Assembly: GCF_028769735.1 (NCBI RefSeq)
Contig: NC_088171.1
Location: forward strand, 128,109,533-128,173,532
Source of the DNA: Zonotrichia leucophrys gambelii
Taxonomy: Eukaryota; Chordata; Aves; Passeriformes; Passerellidae
DNA length: 64,000 bases
Direction of reading: 5' to 3'
In this document: one piece after another, positions 39,601-51,127 of the stretch
How the letters are laid out: each line of letters opens with the position of its first letter
How positions within the stretch are numbered: the stretch's first letter is position 1
The notes under the pieces: generated by a model
What the model was told of the DNA's origin: nothing
The model's database searches: none
Seen by the model: only the letters and a program-made list of their open reading frames with translations
Position numbers and translations under genes: made by a program

Positions 39601-41735
39601 AAGCTAAAGATTCAAACACTTTGTTAAAGTAAGGAAAATATTCTGTTAACCATATTTTCATCTCTCTCCCCACCCAGACAGAAATTTGGGCTCTTTAGTA
39701 TTCTATTGTCCCCAGTGATATGGATTCCAGGCAGGAGCAGAAAAGCAGTTTGGGAGATCAGATCCCTGATTGCACAAAGTGCTTTCATCACCATCATTTG
39801 CCAGAGCAAGCCTCATATGGACGGTCTGTGCTTATTGCTGGCACTGAGCTCGCCACCCGTGACACCCACGGCTGCGGTGCGAGCACCCACACCTGCAGCA
39901 TTTCTCTCCTCAGCTGGAGCATCCCGGCTGGGGCTCTGCAGAGCAGCAGTCCCTGGCCCTGTGGCTGCGCTGGGCCACTGGAGGGCAGGGCAGGAACGAG
40001 GCATCAGCTGAGAAAGGAGGAGGAGGAAGGCACTGCCATGCACAGCAGCACCCGTGAAACGCGTTCACGGCTGGAAATCCGTGCCCCTAGAGCCGACAGA
40101 AACATCCCTGTTTCCAGGCTTTGTTTTATCAGCAGCAGAGAGTGATCCTTTGATCCTTACTCTCCACTTTTGCGAGGAAAAACAGAATTAGAGGAAAAGC
40201 TTTGATTATCCATTTATTTTTTAACTGCATCTCTGGGCTATTTAAACTGGGATGAAAGCAGTGAGTCAATGTGATAATATTGACAGAGCAGAGATCACAG
40301 TGACAGCAGTTGTAACCCAGCACCTTCGGCACACCGAGCTGCTCACATGAAATGCTGCAATGAAACCAGCACAGAGGAAAAGAAGCCTTTAGCTTGGCTT
40401 GGCTTTACAAGCCAGCCAGGTTTGGGGTCTGGGGTGCTGATAAGGAGAGGTCCATAAACGCAGCTGCTGAAAGGAGATGTCCTTGTTTGTCAGGAGGGTC
40501 AGGAGCACTAGCATGTCTCTCTGAATTACCTTCACAAGACAATCAGGTCAGCCTTTCATTAATTTTACAAACCAGATTTGATCCAATTGGAGGATTTTCT
40601 TACAGTAAATCAAACAGCTCCTCCACCAGTGAAGGATGTTTAAAAAGGAAGTTGAGTTCTGCTGTGAGCTGAGAGAAGGACAGGGATGACTGAGTCAAAA
40701 GTCAAATCCAGATTTCTCAGACTCTTGTTCTTAGTGCTGAATGTGTTCCTGACAAGTCCTAGAGAATCATTTAGAGACATAACCCAGTAGCATGATATTA
40801 ATAGACATAAAAAATTATATTACACCAACAAATGAATAAAACTCCTTCCTTTCAACTGCACCTATAGTTCCCTTGTGCTCAGCAGAAAGAGAAGCATTGT
40901 ATGCTCTTATGTATGAGAAAGAATGATCTGTTGGAGGTGAAGAAAACATACTAAAAGAGGAAAGAAGACTATGAAGGCAAGAAGAGGAACAGAAATAATT
41001 GTGGGTAGAACACTGTTATATTGTAATTCATCGACTTTGTTTTTTAAGAAATAGGAACAACTGAATCCTGTGGTTGAGCGTTATGGTTAGCAGAGAAGCC
41101 AAGGAAATAGCTGAACAACTTGCAGAGGAGACAGCTGAAGATAAACAAACCCTAGACTTCCCCTGCTCATATGACATAAAGTAATAGAAGAAACTAAAAA
41201 GAAAATAACGTCTAGAAAGAAAGAGAAGTGTGCCTCTGTGTAATTTCAGGGGAGTGACAGACCTGCCTTTTCATCTGTACAGCTACAGAAAGACACTGGA
41301 CAACTGAAGGAATAGGTCTAGTACTGTAGGTCAGGGTAAGAACTGTCCTGTTGCTGAGATAAAACTCCATACCTCTGAGGCATAGAAGGAAGATTTGATT
41401 TATTAAAAAATTATTTTAAAAAAAGGTGCAGAATGTGCCATTTTCCCTGATAAACCAGGTTTAGGGAGATGGGGGGAGAGCAAACTTACCTCTTTTTTAC
41501 CTGCCATTTGGGTCATGTTAAGCATACAGGTATGCATGTGTATGATCACAAACAAACTGTGCATTAGTCCACTCAAATATGTGACTCTTTTCTGAGTGTA
41601 ATTGTAACAATATTTGTCAGGTGGCACCCTTGATGCTGGCACAGCATATTCACAAATTAAAACAAGATTTTGCTGTGCATATCTAGTATTTTTCCTGAAA
41701 TGTGCTGTGTTAAAATCAATACTCACAACATGGCT
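39601..41735. other. Convergent spacer, part 3, with CpG-rich patch
   Basis: Mostly AT-rich, but 39820-40120 is GC- and CpG-rich and contains an open frame of about 140 codons (39720-40145) with no recognisable domain. Within it CCGTGAA (40052-40058) and TTCACGG (40064-40070) form a hairpin around ACGCG. It could be an orphan CpG island, an exapted retroelement piece or chance. No gene is claimed. Confidence 0.45.
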
Positions 41736-41739
41736 GAGT

Positions 41740-42330
41740 CTGTTGGGCAGCTCTAGAGATATCTGCTCCAGCTTTGCTGCTCTGAGGTGCTCAGAGCTAT
41801 GTCTAGTGGCTTTTAAGTATCCCCAAGGCTGAGGATTCCATAACCTCTCTGGGCCTCCCATTCCAGTGTTTAACCACCCTCACACTAAAAAAGTTTTCTT
41901 GTGTTTCAGTGTTATACCAGTCAGCTTCCTGGCCTTTATGTTTGGAAGCAGCTACCAGGGGAAAATTTTCTATCACCTTCCCATTGAGATTGAGATGAGT
42001 CTGATAAATCTGTAGTTTCTCAGATTTTCCTTCTTGCCCTGATTGAAAACGGGAGTGACATGTCCTTCCTTCCAGTTGTCCGTAATGCCTCCTGATCACC
42101 AAGATGTTTTACAAAAAATCAAGATACCCTTCAGTGACATCAACCAGCACCCTCAATAGCCATGGATACCTCTCCTCATGTCTCATAGTGTTTGAGTGCT
42201 CCTGTGTGTTTGAATCATCTTTAACTACAAGGGGTAAGTCTTCCTTGCTCCAGCCTTTCCTTCAGGTCTGAGAAGTCTGTGGCTAAAGACCAGTCTTACC
42301 TGCAAAGACCAAGACAAAGAAATACCTTGG
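41740..42330 (-). mobile_element. CR1 LINE, internally deleted, antisense
   Basis: The proximal part (41820-41905) is the reverse complement of the CR1 ORF2 end: the minus-strand frame shows NFFSVRVVKHWNGRPREVME. From about 41930 it jumps to reverse-transcriptase-region sequence (CTATCACCTTCCCATTGAGA; TTGAAAACGGGAGTGACATG). Several hundred bases between are missing, so this is a deleted or rearranged relic. Confidence 0.82.
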
Positions 42331-43884
42331 GCTTTCCCATGTCTTCTGTCACTGGTAGTGAGGTCAAGCATCTGGGTAAAATATTTACCAGAACTGAACG
42401 TGTTTTACAGAATTACAGTTAGTTGCCCCAGAAGGATTGGTTTTTAATCAGTTTGAAGTGCAAACTAAGCAATGTTTAATTGTCCTGACAGGTAGTGGGG
42501 TGAGCATCCACATTCAACATTGGCTGAATTTCCTTAAGTAAATGAAAAATGCAGAAATGGCACTGTCCTGAGAGTGTACTATGGAACTCAAAATCCTAAT
42601 AGATTTAGGCATCTCTCCCAAAGATACACCAGCATCTGAGTAATTTTGGTGAACCATTCCCATGGGCTGCAAAGCTTTTATGTGCTCCTCATAGAACAAC
42701 AGAGTGAAAAGGTATTCTGAGTGGCAGCACCATCAAACAGGACATGCAAGAAACTCCAAACCAAAGTTTTCCTCCTGATAATAAGTGCATGGTGTTCTGT
42801 GATAGTGCTGTCAATCAGATTTGCCCCTATATTGGGGCTTCTCACCAGCTTGTCCTTTGGGATTGAAAGGAGCACATCCAACTCCTGCCTGCAACTAGTC
42901 AGAACTCAGCCAAAAATATTTAGCCCTTATTGACCTGCAACTCTTCCCCTTTCATCTGCAATGATAACAAGAGTGCAATCCTCTTATCAATAGTACCTGG
43001 ATAGCTATTCTGTTTTGGGTCCAAATTTAGAGCAACCTTCTAAATGCTTCTCTCACCAGAATGCTTCTTGCTACTGGTGCTTGACGGTAGCACCTAAAAT
43101 ACAAGCTGACATTCTGCTACTATTCAGGGCTGTCCCACTTTAGCAAAAAGGACATAGGCCTCTCAGAGACATTCAGCACAACCCTCAATAATGAATGGCT
43201 TTAGTCCAGCACTGTTTCCAGAGACAAATTGTTGTTACATCAGCAACCTGAACCACCTGCGTGCATGAGACTTTGGAAGGCCCAAAGAAAAGCAGTCTTT
43301 GTATTTTTCAGTGGCTTAAGTGCAAAATAACTTCTGACACTTGCTACTGGAGAGTTTTAAGTCTTAATTCATTCAGATAACAGAGACATTGATCAATGGC
43401 TGTTCTGAAACCATGCATGTATTATAGAGGAAGAGAGCAGAATTTCCTATTAATCAGACTAAAAAGGGAAGTTGGCTGTGGGTGCAAATCAGAAATACAC
43501 TGCCTGTTGGGTACATTTTTTAGCTCTACATTAAATCTCTAAAGCTACATAAGTCATTCCTACGTCTTTAGGTGTTTTGCATTTGCTCTTGTATCATATG
43601 AAGGTCACATCAGCAATGTTGGTTGAATAGGTGAAGCACTTCAGTATTGGCTCCATTTAATTGAATTGAAGTAATTGGTGCTTATGCAACGTGATTAAGC
43701 CCATGATTAAGCCCATTATTGTCCCTTCTGCAAATTTTCTCAGTCTGCAAGATCTGAAACATTGTTCACCTCTACTTACATGCCTCATCCTTTAACGATA
43801 CCTTGTTTGCCCCCACAGAACCTGATTCCTCTCCATCCTAGCTCTTGTGACCATTCTCACTTCTACCTGTTACCTGACCTTTGG
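42331..43884. other. Convergent spacer, part 4
   Basis: No gene or repeat recognised in this 1.5 kb. Confidence 0.5.
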
Positions 43885-45186
43885 TGTCATGGTTTAGGCC
43901 TGGAACAGAGCCAGTGCCCCCATGAGAATACCCTCTCCCTGGTGTCTGCTGTGAGATGTGACCAGGAATAAGCAAAGCAGGCTCCAGCTTAGAAATAAAG
44001 AAAACTTTATTAACTAAACTTCAAGAAAAGAAGAAAAAACTATAAGGGAAAAGAAAAAAAAAAATGAAAACCTTACAAAAGCACCTTCCTCCCCCCCCCA
44101 CCAAAATTTCCTAATGCAATACATTCCCCCAAATCACCAACTCTCAGTCCGGCACCAGCCTTTAGAATACTCAATCCTCAGTTCATGAAGAGGAGAAGAG
44201 TCCTTCTTGCACCATAGGCTTCCTCTGGAAACACGTTGAAACCTCGTGTGCTTCCATGTCACTCAGCACCGCCCAGAAAGTCCTTTTGCCATTGTGACAT
44301 CTTCCTTCCATGCCCAGTGCTCTCACCACTGTGCATGGACCAGAGCTGCTTTTAGGGTTGTCTTTCAAGGATGCCTTGTCTCACTCCAAAAAAGGCACAG
44401 TCTCTCCTTCGGGACATCTGTTCCCTCCCATTTTTTTCACCCCCTGGGGCCCAGGGGTACCCACACTGAACCCTCCCAGTTCTGAGGCACTGCCTCCCCC
44501 TAAATGCAGTCTCTGTGTCACAGGAAAAAAATGGTTCAGTCTACGGCCACACAAGAAAAGTCCAGCCAAAAGGCCACTCCATCATCTCTCCCCCCACTCA
44601 AGAGTCTTCTCCACTTCCCTCAGGCCTAGTCCTTGTTATCTCATCCCTTATCTCTCTTCTTATCCAGCTCCAGGAGGATCAGCATTTTGCAAGGTCTCAA
44701 TCATGTAAGAAAAGGGTTAAAAATTTCAGTCTCTGCCTGTCCCAGAGCTCCGGAACTCCCATGCTGCCTGCCGGGCACCTTCTCGCCGCACTCCCCTCTT
44801 CTCCTCCTTGGCCGGCCGCTATCACATTCCGTCGCTGGCTCTCCCTCTCTCTCTCCTGGGGGGGGAGTGGCTGCCCGATGCCTCCTGGGGCTCCTCCACC
44901 TTTCCATCCTCACCCTCCATCTCTGTCCAGGCCCAGGCCTACCGCATGGCTGCCCCTCCCCTGCCCAGCAGCAGCAGCTGGACGGGGGAGGGCGATCCGA
45001 CCTCTTTGCTTCGAAGTCCTAAGAGAGCCTCCCAGAGCCGAAGCTCTGGTTTTTAACCCCTCTGTGTTCTCAGAGGTGTGTCTGAACCCCCCTGGCCACA
45101 TCAGGTGCCAGTATCAAAATCTGAGCACCCATTGGTTTGACCACAGCATCCCAGAATTCCCAGTTCTTCCTGGTCAAATCAGCACA
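43885..45186 (-). mobile_element. Long solo LTR (1.3 kb), ERVL-like, exact 5-bp target duplication
   Basis: TG...CA element bounded by TTTGG at 43880-43884 and 45187-45191. On the minus strand it begins TGTGCTGATTTGACC, has a TATA-like GGGTTAAAAACC (about 45047-45059), a GC- and CpG-rich section (44730-45000), AATAAA (44006-44011 complement) and the end CCTAAACCATGACA. This is the order U3, TATA, R, polyadenylation signal, U5. Open frames of up to 230 codons in it are composition effects. It lies 660 bases past the DCSTAMP stop, in the same direction, so transcription from it would run toward and antisense to DPYS. Confidence 0.93.
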
Positions 45187-45848
45187 TTTGGTAATCACCT
45201 CTCATGATTACCAAAGGCATTGAACAATCTGCACTAATGATATAGTCTATAGATATGTGGAACTGGGGACTAAGACCAAGTAAGGAATTCTGGGTGGGAG
45301 ACTAGATAGGAGATTAGAAACTAGGGATGGCAAAGATCCAGGCTGACGGGCTTGAGGCTTGAGAAATGGATAAAAACGTCTAGAAACATCTTAAGTCCCA
45401 GTTCTTGGCCATTCCAGAAGGCAATGGATGCACAGCCTCTGCTGTGTCTTCTATCTTCAGTGTCTGGCAAACCTGAAGAAGACAAACCTGCTGCTGTCAC
45501 TACATCATCTGTTAGCTCAGTCCAAAGAGGTTTCTGTTGTAGATCTAAAAGGTCCAAACTATTTTATTGCTTTAGACAGAATTACAGATCATCCATGATT
45601 TTCTCAATACCAGATAATGCAAACCCCAAGCTGAAAAACAACTGTTAATGCAGTCCATAGCAATCTGTGGTGTACTGCACACTATCCACAATGGCATCTT
45701 TTCCAAAATACTGGTACACAGCCTTTGAGTGTGAAATTTTTACATTTTACAATTGACATTCTATAGGAAAAATGATGCAAAACACAGGTGGAGCTAAAGC
45801 ATCTCAGCCATATCCAAAGATTCACTTGGTCTCTTTCACATCATCCTG
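45187..45848 (-). other. Probable DCSTAMP 3' UTR
   Basis: Downstream of the DCSTAMP stop on the minus strand. TTTATT at 45563-45568 is AATAAA in the gene's direction, 280 bases past the stop, the best polyadenylation candidate. A perfect 11-bp inverted repeat (45187-45197 and 45205-45215) sits beside the LTR junction. Confidence 0.5.
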
Positions 45849-45920
45849 TCATTCTGCTACACTCCTTTCTTTCTTCCTCACTGCCTCTCTTGCCTTGAGT
45901 ATTGGAAACCAAAAGTTGAC
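45849..45920 (-). CDS. DCSTAMP: DCSTAMP terminal coding exon (72 nt)
   Basis: Twenty-three codons plus TGA. It encodes VNFWFPILKAREAVRKKERS then VAE, aligning with the human HFWLPVLKMIRKKQMDMAS tail at the expected place and phase. Too short for open-frame searches; found by comparison with the family C-terminus and confirmed by the acceptor. Confidence 0.9.
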   Translation of the reverse strand, partial: VNFWFPILKAREAVRKKERSVAE

Positions 45921-46118
45921 CTGAAAAGACAGAAATATGATCTGTAGGATAGTATTACTGAGTTAAGATCACCCAGATTGATACCCTGTATATTCAGTAT
46001 TGAAGGCTGTTAAAAAAATGAACTTAAACAAACTATATGTCTGCAGCTTTCTGTCTGGATATGCCATAGGTATATGCATGTGTGCTAGTTATTTCCATTA
46101 GTGTGTCTGTGTGTGTGC

Positions 46119-46163
<45 letters not shown>

Positions 46164-49100
46164 CAGGATAAATGTTTTTACAGGCAAAAGTTCTGTTTCC
46201 TAATAGTGTATGCAGTCATACTGTGTTTTGAAATAGAAATATACCACATTCCATATTGCTAAGCAATATCAGAATATCTCTCTCTACATTTAGGGCTACT
46301 CTTACTTCCTGGCACTTGCTATCTAGATTCAGGAATACTCAAAGTGCTTTTCATATGTTCATGAAAACAAAGTTTCTTCTCTGGAGGACTCTGAATCTGA
46401 GAAGTATTTTCTTGCCAGCACATAGTCATTTGAGCATACCAATGTCATGTCTGAGGCATGTGTGCTGAAGTACAGAATAAAACTATTAGATGATCTAATC
46501 TTACCATTAGGCAACTTGTGTCTGGCTCCTGAGCATTGGGGAAAGTCTATTAGCACATAATTGAAGTTAACAAGTGTTCAAGTATTTCCTGGATCTGGCT
46601 ACCACCCAGTTGGAAGGTTTATTTTTTTTCCCCAGAGCTCATGGCTTACCGTTCTTGCAAACATGTTCTTCTCAGTTTTCTCTTGTAGCTTTTTTCTTTT
46701 TTTGAGTAATTTTGCATGTAAATAATATATCCGTTTCATCTCAGTATCAGGATAAAAGGAAGTTGACACGAGTATTTTAAGTTGGGTCAGGAGACCAGAG
46801 AATAACCCAAAAATTACTAAGAAGAAGATGATGACTCCAAGCTGAATCCATGTTGTGGAGAGAGCAAGCTCGGGATGAGGGATGCAGTTTTGCTTAATCA
46901 AAGGGATCTTGAAAGAATCAGTCTTGGCAATATGCTCTTTCATAGAAATTATATAGCTTTTCTCATTCTTCTGCACAAGAAAAGTGGAAAAAAGGTGTTG
47001 ATTATAAGACAGATTCCCTCCTTTCTTAATATTTCTTGCACTGTACATTCAGATTTACAAAGGACTCTAAATCATCTAGACCATCCAGTGTCTGTATACA
47101 GTATGCTCAAAACAATATATATATTGGCTATTTATAAATGTTTTGGACTCTATTTTCACAATTTCTCTTGGTGGACAATGTCCAGCACTTTGGACTGTTA
47201 AAAACCTTCAGAGCCTTCTCAGTGGCTCTGACAGGGAAATATTTAGCTAATGTGGATATAATAGTTTATTATTTTTCCACTCCTATGACTCTGCTCAGAT
47301 GCCCTGTTGGAGGGTCCTTCGTTGAGAATAAAACTTCAGAGCAGAGTGTCTGTCCCTTTGGTTTTGTCTCAGCACATGATCAGCAGTGCTTCCACACCAT
47401 GGTGGCTCCACACCAGCCAGAAATCAAGCTCCAAATAAGCCTCTCCCCTTCCAGTGAGAGAGGGACAAAGGCAGAGACTATGGGTGGAGATAGCAAGTTA
47501 CTGAAAGCAGCAAGCAATGGAATAAGACATGCACAGTAACAGCAGCAATATTATTAATGAAAGTACATAAAAAGAGAAGGTGGTTTACCTACAAAAGGTA
47601 TTCACCATCTCGACTTATTTCCACCTGGCCCTGGGACAAAGCCAGGATGGTGGCTCTTCCTATGCCCGGCACCACGTGGCTGTCCCCCGACAAAGACAAG
47701 GTGGCAGTCACTCACCACAGCACTCTCTCTGTGCCTGAGCTTGAGACAGCAGAAAACAATGACAGACAAACCCCTGAAAGTATGAAAGTATGATTGTCCT
47801 CGTCACACTGCGCCACCGCTTCGGACACTGGACTCAACTCTGTGCAGCAGTTTCCAGTACTGGTGCTACTGACTGCTCCTCCCAGCTCCAGTCAGCTCCT
47901 CCCAGTTCCTTTCAGCCCCTTTCAGCTCCTCTCAGCTCCTTTCAGCTCCTTTCAGCTCAGCTCAGACTTGGCTGGGCTCAGGCTCACTTCTGCCGCTCTG
48001 TTCCCCACAGCAGCCACCCACATCATCGCTGCTTTCAGCACCGTGTGCCTGAGTCAAGTCTTGGATGAACAGGAGGGCAATGGGCAGCAGAGGAGCAGGG
48101 CTCTGATCCTGACAACCTTCCCAATGGAGAGAGGGAGGCAAAAACATTGCATGATCAGGGATGCTCACCTTTTCTTCCCCCTGAAACCACACCTGCAGTG
48201 ATGTTGTAGGTGGCCTAGAACCGCAACCCAGCCATGCCCACATGGCACTAAGCTCTGTCCCCTCTCTGCAGCTGCACACTTGCCCAGGCAGTGCTCTGAC
48301 CAAAGGCTGTCACACAAATGAGGCTGCCTGACCTCCTCTTGCAGCTGCCTCTGCTTAGCTGATGTCTTTCACTGCTTGTGGACTGAAATGCTCAATAAGA
48401 AGGGTAAATTAGACATGCTGCTGGGACCATACTCTCAAACAACTTTCTGTTCTGTGAATTAGAACACTGTAGAGTCACTGAATAACCCAGCCTCTTTTCT
48501 GATCATGTCAAAGGAATAATAAGGTCTTCCTTGTGGCTTTTCTAATCACCCTACAGAGGCCAAGCACTTGTGTTAGATGTTCATTGGACAAATGAAGTTC
48601 CCAAAGCATATTACCCATCTTCAGTCTGTTAGCCCTTCCTTGACATTATCCTGTTCCAAACTATCTCAGGCCATTTTATCCCTAAATTGAACTGATGTAT
48701 AGGCAAGAAAAATCTTCATTAGGAGCTCAGTATGAAACAGGAGTACTAGTGCATGAAGAACTTTACTGTTAATGCTAATTAATAAACATCTCAAGTGTCT
48801 GAGTCTGTCCTGCTCACCCAGCTTCCTGGACTCCCTGGGATCAGCAGCCCTGAGGCATGATATAACAAATCTGTTGAGATTAAATTTTACATTTTAATGT
48901 AATTAGCTTTCCTTGGGGAACTAGAAACAATCTGATGATGGCATTTCTTTTTTGTTTTGAAGGAGTCAAGCAGCTTTCCACGTGAGTGAATGATGCACAC
49001 AGAGAGAGAATATTCGTAGCGCAGGAGCCATGATTCAGCCAGACATGGTGCTCAGGACTTCTGTCCATGCGTAGTGGGACTAAGATACTTTGCCCTGACT

Positions 49101-51090
49101 CGGGTCACACCCAAGGCAGGTCATGAAAAGAGGCTGCCTTCAAGGTACAAAGGATAGAAACACAGGCAAAACCACACACAACACTACACAGCAAACAGTG
49201 AGTACACAGCAAAGTGCACAACAACAGGTTGATTAAGGTTGTGATCAATTGGCTCCTTATCTTCAGGAATGGACATCCCACAACCTATCTCAGAAACTTG
49301 TTCTGTTGTTTGATCAACTGAAGAGTAAACAAAAAAATGTATTTCCTTCACTTAGTCCTAATTTTCTCTTCTCCCTGAATAATGCACCACTGAAAGGTCA
49401 CAGAATCATAGAACAATTAATGTTGGAAAAGACCTCCAAGATCATTAAGTCCAATCTTTGACCAAACAACACCATTAAAACTTGGTGCTATTAGTACCAT
49501 TCTCTAACCAGTTGTCCTTGGTTTGAGCATGAGGTTGGTCTTGATGGGCTCCAGACTTATCTTCCAACCTAGCTAATCCATGGTTCTCTATGCTGCTGCT
49601 CCTGCAAGAGGAACCTGGAGATTTTGGCAACAAGTCATTATTTTGTGGTTATGCGCCCATCCATACAAGCAATGATGCATCCTCACAACACTCAGTTAAA
49701 GAAAGGTAGACACCTCTTACATCAGTGTCAGAGTGACTTTTGACTATAAAAAGTAGTGCTTCACAAATTTCAGTTCTGTGAGTTTCCAATTGCAAGCCTC
49801 TGGTTTTCTTCATATATATAAATGGAGGAATTAAAATCCGTCTTCTTAAATTTACCGTTCTCTAGAAATATGACAATGCTCTGGAAAGAACTGTCTGGTT
49901 CCATCCAACCAATGTATGTTGAGCAATGACCCTTTTTGAAATGAATGATATTCCAGGAAAGAATTGATGGCTCATTGCTATATGTTTGCTCTTGCAGCTG
50001 CTGAAGATGAAGAGAAATTTTTCAGCAATAAACTAAGAAATATATGGTACTGAAAAGTACTTACATTCTGAGAGAGTCTGAGTTGAATGTCTAGATCCGG
50101 TACTTCTTGGAGATATTTGTTCACAGAAATAATTAACAAATAAAACAAAGAGTCTACTGCAGCAAACAGAAGCCAGATGCAAAGATGAATAATTATAGGG
50201 AGAAAATAACGCAGCATTTTTTTCCTGTCCTTTCTTGTGAAGAAGAAAGATGGGATCATCACATAATCTTTCCTCTCTTTTCTGTTAAGTGGCAGAAGAC
50301 AGGGTCTTTGCTGTTGCTTTTGCTGCTCATCAAATGCAATGAACTGTTTTGTGATATAAGCATTCTTAAATTTGATACTATGAGAACCCACAAATTTTTT
50401 GATAAAGAGTCCAGTTCCAAAAGAAACTAGAAAAACTCCAAATACAGGCAATATTTTCTGACCTATATAGGGCAGTATAGTCAACATAAAAGATATCTGG
50501 TTAGCAATTCTCTGGATTTCTTGCTCTGTGTCATTTAGCTCTTGTTTTAATACATCATCTAAAATTGAATAAGATGGTGTGAATTCATGCTTTAGGATCA
50601 CTATATCTTTAAGTTCCTCAGCAGGAAGGTTGGTCACCTCATAAATCCATTTTATTGCCTCAATATAATATTTTATCAAGGCAAATTGCTCCTGCTTTAA
50701 ATGACAGGTTATACTGTCTGCCAGAACCTTTAGATTGTGAAAAATATTTTGAATGTTGCTGGCCACAACAACACCTGTGCCAGCAGTAATAAGAGCATCC
50801 CTGCCATTTTTCAGTCCACAAGAAAGGAGGAACAGAACGCTGAAACAGCGCAGGTGCTTGAAACAAAAGAGCATGATAGAAAACAAAATCCAGATGAATC
50901 CCGAAATCAGTAAGGGCCCCAAGGAATGGTGTGCCAAGGAGAAGTGCATGCTAAGGAAGAGCAGAAAGCTGGAGAGGAAGCCAACTGCAGAGCAAACTGC
51001 AAATAGCTGCGTCTGATACTTCCAGCCAGGCTTCCTTTCAGATATAAAAATTTCCCATGCATTCTGAGCTATTGAGATGAATTTTTGCAT
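45849..51090 (-). CDS. DCSTAMP: DC-STAMP, multipass fusion receptor, three coding exons
   Basis: DC-STAMP is needed for fusion of osteoclast and macrophage precursors and sits in the plasma membrane and endosomes. Coding exons on the minus strand are 51090-50065, 46970-46650 and 45920-45849, all in phase 0 with GT-AG introns, giving 472 residues (human 470). The start is the Met of MQKFISIAQNAWEIF, preceded by an exon acceptor. The longer open frame to 51153 reads back into the intron. Hydrophobic segments lie near residues 30-48, 56-76, 98-112, 206-230, 295-321 and 382-404. The DC-STAMP domain covers roughly 215-410 and includes RPCLLPLN, FLPIIIHLCIWLLFAAVD and LKILVSTSFYP. A conserved N-glycosylation sequon is at Asn186 (NDT). 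The gene converges on DPYS, as in mammals. Identity rests on family knowledge and exon phase; the 5' non-coding exon was not found. Confidence 0.96.
45921..46649 (-). other. DCSTAMP last coding intron
   Basis: 729 bases, donor GTAAGC, acceptor TCTGTCTTTTCAG. A (TA)n array lies at 46126-46161 with a GT tract beside it. Confidence 0.9.
46101..46161. repeat. (GT)n then (TA)18 microsatellite
   Basis: GT/GCAT-type alternation at 46101-46125 followed by an uninterrupted TA run of about 18 units. In the DCSTAMP last intron. Likely length-variable. Confidence 0.93.
46650..46970 (-). CDS. DCSTAMP: DCSTAMP second coding exon
   Basis: 321 nt, residues 343-449, phase 0 in and out. It encodes QNCIPHPELALSTTW, the last membrane segment, and the juxtamembrane QLKILVSTSFYPDTEMKRI and YLHAKLLKKRKK. 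The donor is ACG|GTAAGC. The longer open frame down to 46599 is donor read-through and does not match the family. Confidence 0.94.
47881..47960. repeat. 10-bp minisatellite, eight copies of TTCAGCTCCT type
   Basis: Eight head-to-tail 10-base units, mostly TTCAGCTCCT with one to three changes per unit. Each unit contains CAGCTCC. Intronic in DCSTAMP. The remaining flanks (47600-48250) are CpG-richer than their surroundings. Confidence 0.93.
49397..49590 (-). mobile_element. CR1 3' end, antisense to the window, sense to DCSTAMP
   Basis: CACAGAATCATAGAACAATT, then GTTGGAAAAGACCTCCAAGATCATTAAGTCCAA is the reverse complement of a CR1 3' terminus. It starts with the tail at 49397 and decays by about 49590. 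Confidence 0.88.
50065..51090 (-). CDS. DCSTAMP: DCSTAMP main coding exon
   Basis: Residues 1-342 in one 1026-nt exon. Minus-strand acceptor CCTTTCCTTTTAG lies at 51128-51140, leaving a 37-base 5' UTR (51127-51091) before the ATG. The donor is CAGAAT|GTAAGT. It holds the first five hydrophobic segments and the extracellular loop with the sequon. The similarity to human (SCGL..GR.ALI.AGTG and IFHN.K) is clear. Confidence 0.96.
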
Positions 51091-51127
51091 TTTCTTCTGA
51101 TTGTTGCTGACACTGCAATGGCTCAAA

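Larger units (their letters stand above)
46971..50064 (-). other. DCSTAMP intron between first and second coding exons
   Basis: About 3.1 kb, donor GTAAGT, acceptor TTTTCTTGTGCAG. It contains a 10-bp minisatellite (47881-47960), a CpG-rich stretch around 47600-48250 that may be an unidentified retroelement, and an antisense CR1 3' end (49397-49590). Confidence 0.88.

Noticed and set aside
39720..40145. 141-codon open frame in CpG-rich spacer
   Set aside because: No domain and overlapped by other open frames. Kept only as a composition finding.
44515..45207. 230-codon open frame on the + strand
   Set aside because: Lies inside the LTR at 43885-45186, on its antisense strand, in a GC-rich low-stop segment. 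Low-complexity Ser/Pro composition and no domain.
46599..46649. DCSTAMP ending by read-through at 46599
   Set aside because: A GTAAGC donor at 46649 and a conserved terminal exon at 45849-45920 give a better tail.
48940..49260. Possible further LTR (contains GTGCACAACAACAGG as in the 39169 LTR)
   Set aside because: Only a 15-base block is shared. No TG...CA ends or duplicated flanks were found, so not listed as an element.
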